Source: Mobilicoccus caccae
GTDB taxonomy: Bacteria; Actinomycetota; Actinomycetes; Actinomycetales; Dermatophilaceae
Direction: 5' to 3'
Assembly: GCF_030161635.1 (NCBI RefSeq)
Contig: NZ_BSUO01000001.1
Coordinates: forward strand, 1,221,199-1,285,198
DNA length: 64,000 nucleotides
The position numbers and the translations under genes are program-made. Below are positions 1 through 11,487 of this stretch, in pieces. The notes beneath the pieces are model-generated. The model made no database searches. It worked only from the letters and a program-made list of their open reading frames with translations, and had not been told where the DNA came from. Positions within the stretch are counted from its first letter, which is position 1, and each line of letters begins with the position of its first letter.

Positions 1-189
1 CAGGCTGCGGATGTCCTCGGGGTGGACCCCGGCCTCGTCGAGCTTCTTGGTGTAGTGCGGCACGTTGTCGTACGCCGAACGCACGCTGGACTGCAGGCGT
101 TCGAGCTGGCGGGCGCGCAACTCGTCGACGGACCAGCGCTCGGCCTCGTCGAACAGATCCGGGCGGGAGTCGATCTCGGGTAGGGGCAC
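1..189 (-). CDS. paaK: Phenylacetate-CoA ligase, N-terminal fragment
   Basis: The leftward frame runs off the left edge; only the first 63 residues are present. It starts at a GTG with an AGGAG Shine-Dalgarno 7 nt upstream. The protein begins VPLPEIDSRPDLFDEAERW and continues to SAYDNVPHYTKKLDEAG. An acidic start followed by an 'R-x-A-Y-x-N-V-P-x-Y' segment is typical of the N terminus of PaaK-type AMP-forming ligases. PaaK activates phenylacetate to phenylacetyl-CoA in the cytoplasm, the entry step of the pathway. The paaI gene directly upstream on the same strand supports the call. The adenylation motifs lie outside the window, so a related aryl-CoA ligase cannot be fully excluded. Confidence 0.75.
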   Translation of the reverse strand, partial: MPLPEIDSRPDLFDEAERWSVDELRARQLERLQSSVRSAYDNVPHYTKKLDEAGVHPEDIRSL

Positions 190-210
190 GGCGGGTCTCC
201 TCTGGGTGGG

Positions 211-696
211 TCAGGAACGCGGCGCGGGCAGAGTGCGCGAGCGGCCGCGGAACTCCGCGACGACCCGCCCGTCGGACTCGCGGGTGAGCGTGACGTCGGT
301 GATCCCGCTGCGCCCGCGCACGATGCGCTCGGTCGCCTCGGCGACGAGCACGTCGCCGAGCTTGACGGGTTCGAGGTAGTCGATGTCGCAACCGGAGGCC
401 ACGGTCGGGCGGCCGGAGGCGTTGCAGGCGAGGGCGAAGGCGGAGTCCGCCAGGGTGAACATGTACCCGCCGTGGCAGATGTCGTGCCCGTTGACCATGC
501 GGTCGTCGATCGTCATCCGCGCGCGGGCCCGCCCCAACGGCGGGGCGTCGGGGTCGTGAGGGTTGTCGCGCAGCTCGACCTCGAGTGCGGTGATGCCCAG
601 CTTGTGCGAGGCGGGATCGCCGTCCCACATGGTGCGGGCCCACTCGAGGCCGGTCCCGAAGGCCGACAGATCGGGGGTCGCCGGGTGGTCACCCAT
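211..696 (-). CDS. paaI: Hydroxyphenylacetyl-CoA thioesterase PaaI
   Basis: The 161-residue hotdog-fold thioesterase has the family signature HGGYMFTLADSAFALACN at about residues 75-92, including the HGG turn and the catalytic Asp on the central helix. Length matches PaaI (about 140-160 aa). In the pathway PaaI hydrolyses dead-end ring-hydroxylated CoA esters and frees trapped CoA. The ATG start has GGAG 7 nt upstream. paaK follows 21 nt downstream on the same strand, so the two are probably co-transcribed away from the paaJHZ genes. A general PaaI-like thioesterase is the only real alternative; the context makes the specific call likely. Confidence 0.88.
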   Translation of the reverse strand: MGDHPATPDLSAFGTGLEWARTMWDGDPASHKLGITALEVELRDNPHDPDAPPLGRARARMTIDDRMVNGHDICHGGYMFTLADSAFALACNASGRPTVASGCDIDYLEPVKLGDVLVAEATERIVRGRSGITDVTLTRESDGRVVAEFRGRSRTLPAPRS

Positions 697-757
697 GAAC
701 GCTCCTTCGCGTCTCGACTGCGCTGGTCGGGGCCCTTGGCGTCCCCTCGCGCGAAGG

Positions 758-806
758 TTGACCCCCGCACGCCACCGTGAAAGTGTAGGTGAACGCCCGG
801 TCGGTA
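758..806 (+). promoter_or_regulatory. Putative paaJ promoter with a PaaR-like operator
   Basis: In the 200-bp gap between divergent paaI and paaJ there is TTGACC (758-763), a 17-bp spacer and a weak AAGTGT (781-786). Directly downstream, TGAACGCCCGGTCGGTA (790-806) matches 14 of 17 positions of the element overlapping the paaA promoter (20951-20967). A TetR repressor bound here would block initiation. The rest of 697-896 shows nothing else I recognise. Confidence 0.5.
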
Positions 807-896
807 ATTCAAGATCGAATCCCTGTGAATCTCACCGATGCGGGGTGCGATCTTCGCCGCGGACGGCCAAGCATCCCGAGCGCAAAGGGGCCTCGC

Positions 897-2108
897 GTGA
901 CACATGCACTGCTCGTCGGAGGAGTCCGCACGCCCGTCGGCCGGTACGGAGGCGCCCTCGCGCCCGTCCGGCCCGACGACCTGGCAGCACTGGTGATCTC
1001 CGAGCTGATCTCCCGCACCGGTGTCGACCCCGGCGCCGTCGAGGAGGTCATCCTCGGCAACGCCAACGGCGCCGGTGAGGAGAACCGCAACGTGGCCCGC
1101 ATGGCGGCCCTGCTCGCGGGGATCCCCGAGACGGTGCCCGGCATCACGGTCAACCGCCTGTGCGCCTCGGGGATGTCGGCCATCACGATGGCCTCCCACA
1201 TGATCGCCGCCGGTGCGGCCGACCTCGTGATCGCCGGCGGCGTCGAGTCGATGTCGCGGGCCCCGTGGGCGCTGGCCAAGCCCCAGACCGCCTACGCCAA
1301 GCCCGGCGAGGTCGTCGACACCTCGCTCGGATGGCGCTTCGTCAACCCGCGCTTCGCCTCCGGTGACCTGGCCCGCGACGGCACGATGACCTACTCCATG
1401 CCGGAGACCGCCGAGGAGGTCGCGCGGGTCGACGGCATCTCCCGCGAGGACGCCGACGCGTTCGCCGTGCGCTCGCACGAACGGTCGATCGCCGCCATCG
1501 AGGCGGGGCGGTTCGCCGAGGAGACCGTGCCGGTCACCGTCAAGACCCGCAAGAACGAGACCGTGGTCGAGGTCGACGAGGGGCCGCGTGCCGGAACGTC
1601 GCTGGACGTCCTCGCCGGGCTGCGTCCCGTGGTCAAGGGCGGCAGCGTCGTCACCGCGGGCAACTCCTCGACCCTCAACGACGGCGCCTCCGCCATCCTC
1701 GTCGCCTCCGAGAAGGCCGTCGAACGCTTCGGGCTGACCCCGCGCGCCCGCATCGCCGCCGGGGCCGCCGCCGGATGCCCGCCGCAGATCATGGGCATCG
1801 GGCCGGTGCCCGCCACCCAGCGGGCGCTCGACATGGCCGGCTGGTCGCTCGGCGACGTCGGCGCCGTCGAACTCAACGAGGCGTTCGCCGCCCAGGCGCT
1901 CGCCTGCATGCGGCGTCTCGGCCTGGACGAGGGGATCGTCAACAACGACGGCGGCGCCATCGCCCTCGGCCACCCGCTCGGGTCGTCGGGATCGCGCATC
2001 ACGATCACGCTGCTGGGCCGCATGGAGCGCGAGAATGCCGCCAAGGGCCTCGCCACGATGTGCGTCGGTGTCGGTCAGGGCGCCGCGCTCCTGCTCGAAC
2101 GAGTCTGA
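897..2108 (+). CDS. paaJ: Beta-ketoadipyl-CoA / acetyl-CoA C-acyltransferase
   Basis: The 403-residue thiolase has active-site Cys89 in NRLCASGMSA, the NEAFAAQAL segment, the C-terminal GHPLGSSGSR histidine motif and a final CVGVGQGAA cysteine loop, so all catalytic elements are present. In phenylacetate breakdown PaaJ cleaves 3-oxoadipyl-CoA (and 3-oxo-5,6-dehydrosuberyl-CoA) to release acetyl-CoA. I place the start at GTG 897 because AAAGGGG lies 6 nt before it; an in-frame GTG at 789 would add 36 non-thiolase residues and run through the putative operator. The position between paaI and paaH/paaZ favours PaaJ over PcaF or a generic acetyl-CoA acetyltransferase. Confidence 0.85.
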   Translation: MTHALLVGGVRTPVGRYGGALAPVRPDDLAALVISELISRTGVDPGAVEEVILGNANGAGEENRNVARMAALLAGIPETVPGITVNRLCASGMSAITMASHMIAAGAADLVIAGGVESMSRAPWALAKPQTAYAKPGEVVDTSLGWRFVNPRFASGDLARDGTMTYSMPETAEEVARVDGISREDADAFAVRSHERSIAAIEAGRFAEETVPVTVKTRKNETVVEVDEGPRAGTSLDVLAGLRPVVKGGSVVTAGNSSTLNDGASAILVASEKAVERFGLTPRARIAAGAAAGCPPQIMGIGPVPATQRALDMAGWSLGDVGAVELNEAFAAQALACMRRLGLDEGIVNNDGGAIALGHPLGSSGSRITITLLGRMERENAAKGLATMCVGVGQGAALLLERV

Positions 2109-2120
2109 GAGAGGTTCCTC

Positions 2121-2965
2121 ATGTCGAAGCTTCCGCGTCGCGTCGGTGTCATCGGCGGTGGACGGATGGGCGTCGGGATCGCCCACGCGTTCTGCCTGGG
2201 CGGCTGCGAGATCGTCGTCGTCGAGCGTGACTCCGCGGCCGCCACCAGTGCGGGTGAACGGCTGGAGCGCACCCTGCTCAAGTCCGTCGAACGTGGCGAC
2301 CTCGCCAACTTCGACGTCGCCCTCGAGCGCACCACGCTGTCCGCCGACATGGGCGACCTCGCCGGGTGCGAGCTGGTCGTCGAGGCCGTGCCCGAGGACG
2401 CCGAGCTGAAGACCGAGACCCTCACCGCCGCGGAATCGGTGCTCGAGGCGTCCGCGACGCTCGCGACCAACACGTCCTCGCTGTCGGTGGACTCCTCGCG
2501 GAGCGGCTCTCGCGCCCGCAGCAGTTCATCGGCCTGCACTTCTTCAACCCGGTCCCGGCCTCGGCGCTCGTCGAGATCGTCGTCGGGGCGAAGACCGACG
2601 CGGCGCTCGTCGAGGCGGCCAAGGGCTGGACCGAGGCCATCGGCAAGACCCCGATCGTCGTCACCGACTCACCGGGGTTCGCCTCCTCCCGGCTCGGGGT
2701 GTTCATCGCCCTCGAGGCCATGCGCATGGTCGAGGACGGCGTCGCCAGCGCCCAGGACATCGACGCCGCGATGGAACTCGGTTACAAGCACCCGAGCGGG
2801 CCGTTGAAGACGACCGATCTCGTGGGCCTCGACGTGCGTCTGCACATCGCCGAGTACCTGGCCGAGACGCTGGGGGAGCGCTTCGCGCCACCGCAGATCC
2901 TGCGCGACAAGGTCGCCGCGGGCGAACTCGGCCGCAAGAGCGGCAAGGGTTTCTACGACTGGTGA
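2121..2965 (+). CDS. paaH: 3-hydroxyacyl-CoA dehydrogenase (frameshifted as read)
   Basis: The N-terminal half shows the NAD-binding GVIGGGRMGVGIAHAF loop and ELVVEAVPED. The C-terminal half, in another frame, shows FIGLHFFNPVP, VTDSPGFASSRLG and the terminal GRKSGKGFYDW. Both belong to one 3-hydroxyacyl-CoA dehydrogenase of 281 residues, a normal length. The frame is lost at CC 2494-2495; one added C restores TSSLSVDSLAERLSRPQQ. It oxidises 3-hydroxyadipyl-CoA to 3-oxoadipyl-CoA, the substrate of the thiolase ending 12 nt upstream, so the two genes are almost certainly co-transcribed. 3-hydroxybutyryl-CoA dehydrogenase is the same family and cannot be separated by sequence alone. Confidence 0.82.
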
Positions 2966-3032
2966 CCGGGCATCCCGACGCCGGAGGTCACGCCCCCGAC
3001 GCCACGCCCACGACAACGACGGAGAGTCGACC

Positions 3033-5141
<2,109 letters not shown>

Positions 5142-5181
5142 GGCGAACGCCGTCGGGTGGCGTGGGCGGTGACGGATGACT

Positions 5182-5206
5182 CCGGCCCGAATCCTGGTTC
5201 GGCCGG
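5182..5206 (+). terminator. Possible terminator after paaZ
   Basis: An imperfect hairpin CCGGCCCGAA/TTCGGCCGG with a 6-nt loop and one bulge lies 40 nt after the paaZ stop and before the next gene. There is no U-tract, which is common in high-GC actinobacteria. Confidence 0.4.
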
Positions 5207-5251
5207 GGGTGGAGGAGGACACTGGAGGTGTCACCTGCGAGAGGAGTCGCC

Positions 5252-6185
5252 ATGAACGCCGCTACCGGCAGCAGCACGGCAGACCGCGACGACAGGACCG
5301 TTCCGGAGCTGACCGGTCGCGTCGTGCTGGGGTCCGCGGGTGAGCGCCCGCCCGCCAACTCGACGACCGCGGAACGCTGGGGCGCCGCCTACGCGGCGCG
5401 GAGCAACAAGCCCGCGGTGCTGTTGGGGGCGATCAGCGCCCACGTGTCACCGCCGTACGCCGACGTCGTCTACGTGCCGACGCTGCTCGACGACGCACGG
5501 CAGGCCCTCGACGTCCAGTTGGAGCGGATGAGGCAGGACCTGCTCGCCGACCACCCCTCGCTCGACCTCACGTGCGCGTCCGTGCCCGGCCCCGCGGGGT
5601 CGGTGCTCGTGGACGCGTCGCAGGACGCGGCGCTCGTCGTCATCGGCACCCGCGGTCTCGACGGCTGGAGCGGCCTGCTGCTCGGGTCGATCTCGCACCA
5701 CGTCGTCACGCATGCGCGCGGGCCGGTCGCGGTCGTGCCCGCCGAGTTGACGGACGACCTCACCGACGAGGATCCGATCGTCCTCGGCGTCGACGGCGAG
5801 AGCGACCGTGCCGCAGCGGCGTTCGCGTTCGCCGAGGCACGCGCGCAGGGGCGTCCGCTCATCGCCGTGCACTCGTGGCGGCCGGGGGACCGCTGGTCGG
5901 AGAACGCCCACGGCTCCTCCGAACCGCCCCAGGTGCAGCTCGACCACGTGCTCGAGAAGACCCTCGCACCGTGGACGCAGGAGTACCCCGACGTCGAGGT
6001 CCTGCGCCAGGTCGTGCGCGGCGACTCCGAACTCGCCCTGCTGGGGGCCTCGGCGCGGGCGGCGATCCTCGTGCTCGGCACCCGTGGTCGGGGAGATCCG
6101 CAGCGTCCTGTTCGGCTCGACCAGCCTGCGCATGCTCGGCCGCGCGGCCTGCCCGGCGGTCGTCGTTCCCGAACCGCGCCACTGA
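5252..6185 (+). CDS. Tandem universal stress protein (frameshifted as read)
   Basis: Two UspA domains sit in tandem (about 1-165 and 170-311). The first carries the ATP-binding pattern G-x2-G-x9-G-S as GTRGLDGWSGLLLGS. In the second, the reading frame is lost at GGGG 6090-6093. Restoring two G gives GTRGRGEIRSVLFGS, which fits the same pattern and continues to the end VVVPEPRH. Repaired length is 311 aa, typical for actinobacterial tandem Usp proteins. The ATG has GAGGAG 5 nt upstream; an in-frame GTG at 5228 is less likely. The role is a cytoplasmic nucleotide-binding stress or dormancy protein; there is no specific link to its neighbours. Confidence 0.85.
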
Positions 6186-6249
6186 GGCGGCCCCGGCGGC
6201 GGGGTGTGCATCACGCACAGATCGGCCCTGAGAAGCATCGCTTCGCACA

Positions 6250-6296
6250 TGGTCAGGCTCGGTGCCCGGTCCTAACGTGAGCGCATCACCGGACCG
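6250..6296 (+). promoter_or_regulatory. Putative promoter and dyad upstream of the permease operon
   Basis: TGGTCA (6250-6255), a 17-bp spacer and TAACGT (6273-6278) form a plausible housekeeping promoter 33 nt before the permease start. An inverted repeat CGGTCC (6267-6272) / GGACCG (6291-6296) straddles the -10 box and the expected start site and could bind a regulator such as the PucR protein at 18496-20016. The pairing is inference. Confidence 0.4.
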
Positions 6297-6310
6297 AACC
6301 AGGAGTCCCC

Positions 6311-7693
6311 ATGGAAGCCCTTGCCGCTCACGACGATCACGCGCTCGGCCGTGTCCCACGGTCGGCGCGCCGCCACTGGTTCGGCATCGCCGTCCAGCGC
6401 TTCGGGCAGGTCTCGGCCCTGTCCCAGTTCCTCCTCGGCGCCACCCTCGGGTTCAGCATGACCTTCAGGGACGCGGCGATCGCCTTCCTGCTGGGCTCGA
6501 TCGTCCTCGAGATCGTCATCTGCGTCGTCGGCATCATCGGTCAGCGTGAGGGACTGCAGACCTCCCTCCTCGCGCGGTGGACCGGGTTCGGCGAGGTCGG
6601 TTCGTCGATCGTCGGTGTCGCCATCGCCATCAGCCTCATCGGCTGGTTCGGCATCCAGAGCGCCATCTCCGCGGAATCCCTGGAGTCCCTCATGCCGGGA
6701 GTTCTTCCGGTCTGGGCCTGGTCGGTCATCTTCGGCCTGCTCGTCACGGCGATCGTCGCGTTCGGCTTCATGGGGATGCAGTGGCTGGCCAATGTGACGG
6801 TGCCGTTGTTCCTGCTGCTGGTCGGGTGGTCGATCACCACGGAGTTGCGACAGCACTCCCTCGTCGACCTCATGACGCAGGCGCCTCCCGGCCCGCCGAT
6901 GAGCATCGCGGCCGGAACCGGGCTCGTCGCAGGCGGATTCATCGTCGGCGCGATCATCACCGCGGACATGACGCGCTTCAACCGCTCCGCGCCCGACGTG
7001 ATCAAGCAGACCGTCGTCGGCATCACCCTCGGCGAGTTCGTCATCGGCATGTCCGGCGTACTGCTGGCCCACGCGGCCGGCACCGGCAACATCGTCGCCA
7101 TCGTCACGTCGTCGGTCGGGTTCGTCGGTCTGCTGGTCATCGTCACCGGCACTCTCAAGATCAACGACTGGAACCTGTACTCCTCGGTGCTCGGGCTCGT
7201 GAACTTCGTCTCGACCGTGTTCGACCGAGCCCTGCCGCGTGCCGCCACGACGGTGGTCATCGGCATCGTCGGGACGTTGCTCGCGGCGTTCGGCATCCTC
7301 GGCGGTTTCGTGCCCTTCCTCGTCGCCCTGAGCGCCGCGTTCCCGCCCATCGCGGGGATCATGGTCGCGGAGTACTTCGTGGTCAAGCGGTTCCGGCCCC
7401 AGCTCGACGCCACCCGCGCAGGTGAGGCCCTCCCGGCGACGGCACCGCGCGTGGTGCCCGCCACCCTCGTCATCTGGGCCGCCTCCTCCCTCATCGGCTA
7501 CTTCGTGACGTGGGGCATCCCGTCCATCACGGCCCTGGTCCTCGCCTTCGTCCTCTACGTCGTCGCCGGCAAGGCGGGGCTCGTCCGCGGGGTGGGCGAG
7601 GTCCGCACCGACAACGACCAGCCGGTGGCCGGAGCCCAGCGTCCGGTCGTGGCACGTCAGGGCGACGTCACCGCGCCGGCGGCCGACCTCTGA
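6311..7693 (+). CDS. NCS1-family nucleobase/hydantoin permease
   Basis: This 460-residue integral membrane protein has about 12 hydrophobic segments. It shows NCS1 (cytosine/purine/hydantoin symporter) features: an N-terminal amphipathic stretch leading to ALSQFLLGATLGFSM, a central GFIVGAIITADMTRF segment and LKINDWNLYSSVLG, as in CodB/Mhp1-like proteins. NCS1 carriers import cytosine, purines, allantoin or 5-substituted hydantoins with Na+ or H+. The following hydantoinase-family and DUF917 genes suggest a hydantoin or thiohydantoin substrate rather than cytosine. It starts 13 nt after an AGGAG-like sequence and is followed 50 nt later by the hydantoinase gene, consistent with one operon. 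Confidence 0.85.
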   Translation: MEALAAHDDHALGRVPRSARRHWFGIAVQRFGQVSALSQFLLGATLGFSMTFRDAAIAFLLGSIVLEIVICVVGIIGQREGLQTSLLARWTGFGEVGSSIVGVAIAISLIGWFGIQSAISAESLESLMPGVLPVWAWSVIFGLLVTAIVAFGFMGMQWLANVTVPLFLLLVGWSITTELRQHSLVDLMTQAPPGPPMSIAAGTGLVAGGFIVGAIITADMTRFNRSAPDVIKQTVVGITLGEFVIGMSGVLLAHAAGTGNIVAIVTSSVGFVGLLVIVTGTLKINDWNLYSSVLGLVNFVSTVFDRALPRAATTVVIGIVGTLLAAFGILGGFVPFLVALSAAFPPIAGIMVAEYFVVKRFRPQLDATRAGEALPATAPRVVPATLVIWAASSLIGYFVTWGIPSITALVLAFVLYVVAGKAGLVRGVGEVRTDNDQPVAGAQRPVVARQGDVTAPAADL

Positions 7694-7743
7694 CCAACTC
7701 GGAGACCCGAGCATCCGACCCGAACCCTTCAGGAGGAGACCAC

Positions 7744-9288
7744 ATGCACATCGGGATCGACGTGGGTGGCACGAACACCGACGCCGTCCTCATGGACGGC
7801 ACCACGGTCAGGGCGGGGGTCAAGCGCGCGACGAGCCCCGACGTCACCTCGGGGATCGTCGAGGCCATCGGCGTCCTCAACGACGATCACGCCTTCGCCG
7901 GGTCCGACATCACGGCCGTCATGATCGGCACGACGCACTTCATCAACGCCCTCGTCGAGGCCAGGCGCCTGGCGCCGACCGCGGCCCTGCGACCCGGCCT
8001 GCCCGCCACGAAGGCACTGCCCCCGCTGGTCGGGTGGCCGCCGGCGCTGGTCGAGGCCATCTCCGGCCGCGCCTACCTGGCGCACGGAGGATACGAGTTC
8101 GACGGCCGCCCCATCTCGCCCCTGGACCCCGAGGAGATCAAACGCCACGCCGCGGACATGGCTGCGGCGGGCATCCGGTCGGTCGCCGTCTCCTCGGTGT
8201 TCAGCCCCGTCAACCACGACGTGGAGATCCGCGCCGCCGAGATCCTGCGGGGTGAGCTCGGGGAGGAGGTGGCGATCTCGCTGTCGCACGAGATCGGCCG
8301 GATCGGACTGCTGGAGCGGGAGAACGCGACGATCATCAACGCCGCCCTGCGTGAGCTCGCCGTCGAGATCGTGGACGGGCTCACGGCCGCGGTGCGCGCG
8401 CGGGGGATCGAGGCACCCATCTACCTCAGCCAGAACGACGGCACCCTCATGGACGAGAGCTACGTGCGTCGCTACCCGGTGGCGACCTTCGCCTCCGGGC
8501 CGACGAACTCCATGCGGGGCGCGGCCGCCACGAGCGGCCTGACCGACTGCGCCGTCATCGACATCGGTGGGACGACCAGCGACGTCGGTGTCCTCGTCCA
8601 CGGATTTCCCCGCGAGACGACGAACGAGGTCATGGTCGCCGGGGTGCGCACGAACTTCCGGATGCCCGACGTGCTCTCGCTCGGCATCGGCGGAGGCAGC
8701 CACGTGCACGAGGACACCGCCGAGGTCGGGCCCACCTCCGTGGGGTACCGGCTCACCGGCGAGGCCCTCGTCTTCGGCGGCGACACCCTCACCGCCACCG
8801 ACATCGCCGTCGCGGCCGGCCGGGCCGACATCGGTGACGCCGACCGCGTCCGGCACATCGACCGGGGGTTCGCCCGCGCCGTCATCGACCGCATCGCCGA
8901 GCGCACGGCCACCGCCGTCGACCGGATGCGCGTCTCGGCCGACCCGATCCCCGTGGTCGCCGTCGGCGGTGGCTCGGTGCTGCTACCCGACGAGATCCCC
9001 GTGTTCGGCACGGTCCACCGCCCCGACCACTACGCCGTCGCGAACGCGATCGGCGCCTCGATCGCGCAGGTCGGGGGCGAGGTGGACAAGGTCGTCGAGG
9101 TGGAGCCCGGGCGCCGTGACGCCATCCTCGACGGCATCCGACAGGACGCGGTGGACAAGGCCGTGGCGGCGGGCGCCTCACCGCGCACCGTCGCGATCGT
9201 CGACTTCGACGAGGTGCCCATCCCGTACCTGCCCGGCAACGCGACCCGGGTGCGGGCCAAGGCGGCCGGCGACCTCGAGGGGGTGTGA
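7744..9288 (+). CDS. Hydantoinase/oxoprolinase-family protein
   Basis: The 514-residue protein begins MHIGIDVGGTNTDAVLMDG, the hydantoinase/oxoprolinase N-terminal signature. It carries ENATIINAALRE, the QNDGTLM turn and a second phosphate-binding loop VIDIGGTTSDVGVL of the ASKHA-like fold. ATP-dependent HyuA/oxoprolinase enzymes hydrolyse cyclic amides. This protein is shorter than classical HyuA (about 690 aa) and no HyuB partner is present. AGGAGG precedes the ATG at good spacing. The stop overlaps the next ATG (TGATG), so translation is probably coupled to the DUF917 gene. The substrate is unknown; a hydantoin or thiohydantoin ring is the best guess. Confidence 0.83.
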   Translation: MHIGIDVGGTNTDAVLMDGTTVRAGVKRATSPDVTSGIVEAIGVLNDDHAFAGSDITAVMIGTTHFINALVEARRLAPTAALRPGLPATKALPPLVGWPPALVEAISGRAYLAHGGYEFDGRPISPLDPEEIKRHAADMAAAGIRSVAVSSVFSPVNHDVEIRAAEILRGELGEEVAISLSHEIGRIGLLERENATIINAALRELAVEIVDGLTAAVRARGIEAPIYLSQNDGTLMDESYVRRYPVATFASGPTNSMRGAAATSGLTDCAVIDIGGTTSDVGVLVHGFPRETTNEVMVAGVRTNFRMPDVLSLGIGGGSHVHEDTAEVGPTSVGYRLTGEALVFGGDTLTATDIAVAAGRADIGDADRVRHIDRGFARAVIDRIAERTATAVDRMRVSADPIPVVAVGGGSVLLPDEIPVFGTVHRPDHYAVANAIGASIAQVGGEVDKVVEVEPGRRDAILDGIRQDAVDKAVAAGASPRTVAIVDFDEVPIPYLPGNATRVRAKAAGDLEGV

Positions 9289-10366
9289 TGTCGCGTCACA
9301 TGGGGCCCGAGGCCGTCCCCGACCTCGCCCGCGGCGCCGCGGTGCTCGGCGCCGGAGGTGGCGGCGACCCCTACATCGGGGGACTGTTGGCCGGTGCCGC
9401 GCTCACCTCATCCGGAGGGGTGAAGGTGGTCGATCTCGACGAGGTGCCCGACGACGCGCTCGTGGTGTCCGTCGCCATGATGGGCGCCCCGACGGTGATG
9501 ATCGAGAAGCTGCCCGGGCTCGTGGAGGTGGCCGCGCCCGTCCGTGCCCTCGAGGCCAGGCTCGGGCGGGCCGTCACCCACCTCGCCTGCGCGGAGGCCG
9601 GGGGAGTCAACTCGACCATTCCGCCGGCCGCCGCCGCTGCCCTCGACCTGCCGCTGATCGACGCCGACGGCATGGGCCGCGCGTTCCCCGAGCTGCAGAT
9701 GGTCCTCCCCACGCTCTACGGCGTCTCGGCGTCGCCGCTGGCCATCGCCGACGAGAAGGGCAACCGCACGGTCCTCGACACGATCGACAACACGTGGACC
9801 GAGCGGATCGCCCGGGTCGCCGCCGTCGAGATGGGGTGCTCGGTGATGATCGCCGGATTCTCGATGACGGGGGAGCAGGCCCGCGAGGCGCTCGTGCCGG
9901 GGTCGCTCGGTCTGTGCACGCGGATCGGGACCGTCATCCGCGAGGCCCGCCTCGACCATGAGGACCCGGTGGCCGCGGTCGCCGCGGAGCTCGGGGGCTG
10001 GAACGCTTCGCCGGCAAGGTCGCCGACGTCGAGAGAGCCACCACGACCGGCTTCGCCCGTGGGCGTGCCCGCATCGAGGGGGAGGAGGGGATGCTGACCC
10101 TCTCCTTCCAGAACGAGCACCTCGTCGCCACGCTCGACGACCGTGTCCTGGCCACGACGCCGGACCTCATCATCGTGCTCGAGGCCGACACCGGTGAGCC
10201 CATCACGACCGAGGGCCTGCGGTACGGACAACGCGTGCGCATCGTCGCGGCGCCCGCGGATCCGCGCTGGCACACAGCCGCCGGTCACGCGCTCGTGGGC
10301 CCGGGCTACTTCGGCTACGACATCCCCGTCACCCGGTTCGACGGCACGCAGGAGGTCTCGGCATGA
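9288..10366 (+). CDS. DUF917 (S-methyl-thiohydantoin-desulfurase-like) protein A, frameshifted
   Basis: Repaired length is 359 aa. Motifs shared with the next gene are LGAGGGGDPYIGG, MGAPTVMIEKLPG, the AGGVNSTIPPA segment, DADGMGRAFPELQM and the C-terminal EADTGEPITTEGLRYGQRV. The frame breaks at GGGGG 9993-9997; one extra G gives AELGGLERFAGKVADVERA and rejoins the C-terminal half. DUF917 proteins (Pfam renamed S-Me-THD) occur with hydantoinases and NCS1 permeases, and some act on S-methyl thiohydantoins. Start and stop overlap both neighbours (TGATG, ATGA), so it belongs to the permease-hydantoinase operon and may pair with the following paralogue. The biochemical role here is inferred only from family and context. 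Confidence 0.8.
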
Positions 10367-11463
10367 GCTGGACGTTGCACGCAGCCGACCTCCCCGACCT
10401 CGCCCGCGGCGCGACGCTGCTCGGCACGGGTGGGGGCGGCGACCCCTACATCGGGCGGATGCTCGTCGAGCAGGTGCTCGGCGACGCGGCGATCACGATC
10501 CTCGACCCCGACGAGATCGAGGACGACCTGTTCGTCATCCCCACGGCCCAGATGGGGGCACCCACCGTCATGGTGGAGAAGCTCCCCGCCGGCACCGAGC
10601 CGACCCTGTCGCTGCGCATCCTCGAGGACCACCTCGGCCGGAGGGCGGATGCGACGATGCCGATCGAGTGCGGCGGCATCAACTCGATGATCCCGCTGAT
10701 CGTTGCCGCCGAGACGGGGCTGCCCGTCGTCGACGCGGACGGGATGGGCCGCGCCTTTCCCGAACTGTCGATGGAGACGTTCGCCGTCTACGGCACGCAC
10801 GGATCGCCGCTCGCGCTCGCCGGTGAGGGTGGTGAGCGGGTCATCATCGACACCGGGGACGACGACCACCGGATGGAATGGCTGGCGCGGGCCGTGACGA
10901 TCCGCCTCGGCGGGGTGGGGCACATCGCGGAGTACGCCATGACCGGGGCGGAGGTCCGCCGCACGGCGGTGCCACGGACCCTCTCGATGGCGCTGGCCCT
11001 GGGGCGGGCGATCCGCGAGGCGCGGGAGGCCAAGACCGACCCGTTCGCCGCGATCGAGCAGACGCTGGCCACGACCCTCTACTCGCACGTGCGGGTGCTG
11101 CACCAGGGCAAGGTGGTCGACGTCGAGCGCCGCACGACAGAGGGATTCGCCAAGGGCGTCGCCCGGATCGCACCGGCGGACGGGCAGGGAGTCCCACTGG
11201 AGATCCGCTTCCAGAACGAGAACCTCCTGGCGTTGCGCGACGGCGAATGCCTCGCGATCGTGCCCGATCTCATCTGCGTGCTCGAGGCCGAGACCGCCGA
11301 ACCGATCACGACCGAGGGCCTGCGCTACGGGCAGCGGGTGCGGGTGCTGGGTATCTCGACCCCGGAGATGATGCGCACCCCCGAGGCGCTCGCGGCCTTC
11401 GGACCCGCGGGCTTCGGGCTGGACCTGCCGTTCCGGCCGGTGGAGGCATGCGGAGTACCGTGA
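10363..11463 (+). CDS. DUF917 (S-methyl-thiohydantoin-desulfurase-like) protein B
   Basis: This intact 366-residue DUF917 protein starts MSWTLHAADLPDLARG and carries LGTGGGGDPYIGRML, MGAPTVMVEKLPAG, ECGGINSMIPL, DADGMGRAFPELSM and EAETAEPITTEGLRYGQ. It parallels protein A over its entire length, so the pair looks like an ancient tandem duplication, perhaps forming a heteromer. The ATG overlaps the stop of protein A (ATGA). It is the last gene of the putative hydantoin operon; the sensor kinase gene begins 24 nt later on the same strand but is functionally unrelated. The substrate is not determinable from sequence. Confidence 0.85.
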   Translation: MSWTLHAADLPDLARGATLLGTGGGGDPYIGRMLVEQVLGDAAITILDPDEIEDDLFVIPTAQMGAPTVMVEKLPAGTEPTLSLRILEDHLGRRADATMPIECGGINSMIPLIVAAETGLPVVDADGMGRAFPELSMETFAVYGTHGSPLALAGEGGERVIIDTGDDDHRMEWLARAVTIRLGGVGHIAEYAMTGAEVRRTAVPRTLSMALALGRAIREAREAKTDPFAAIEQTLATTLYSHVRVLHQGKVVDVERRTTEGFAKGVARIAPADGQGVPLEIRFQNENLLALRDGECLAIVPDLICVLEAETAEPITTEGLRYGQRVRVLGISTPEMMRTPEALAAFGPAGFGLDLPFRPVEACGVP

Positions 11464-11487
11464 GCAGGACCGGGCGCGAGGGGGATC

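Noticed and set aside
789..896. Extended start of paaJ at GTG 789
   Set aside because: It would add 36 residues unlike any thiolase and overlap the operator; GTG 897 has AAAGGGG at proper spacing.
513..2186. A 557-codon leftward open frame antisense to paaJ
   Set aside because: It is Gly/Arg/Asp-rich without any domain, and mirrors the codon structure of the real thiolase on the other strand, as usual in high-GC DNA.
6272..7714. A 480-codon leftward frame antisense to the permease
   Set aside because: Composition of Asp/Gly/Arg/His repeats is the complement of transmembrane codons; no family or ribosome site.
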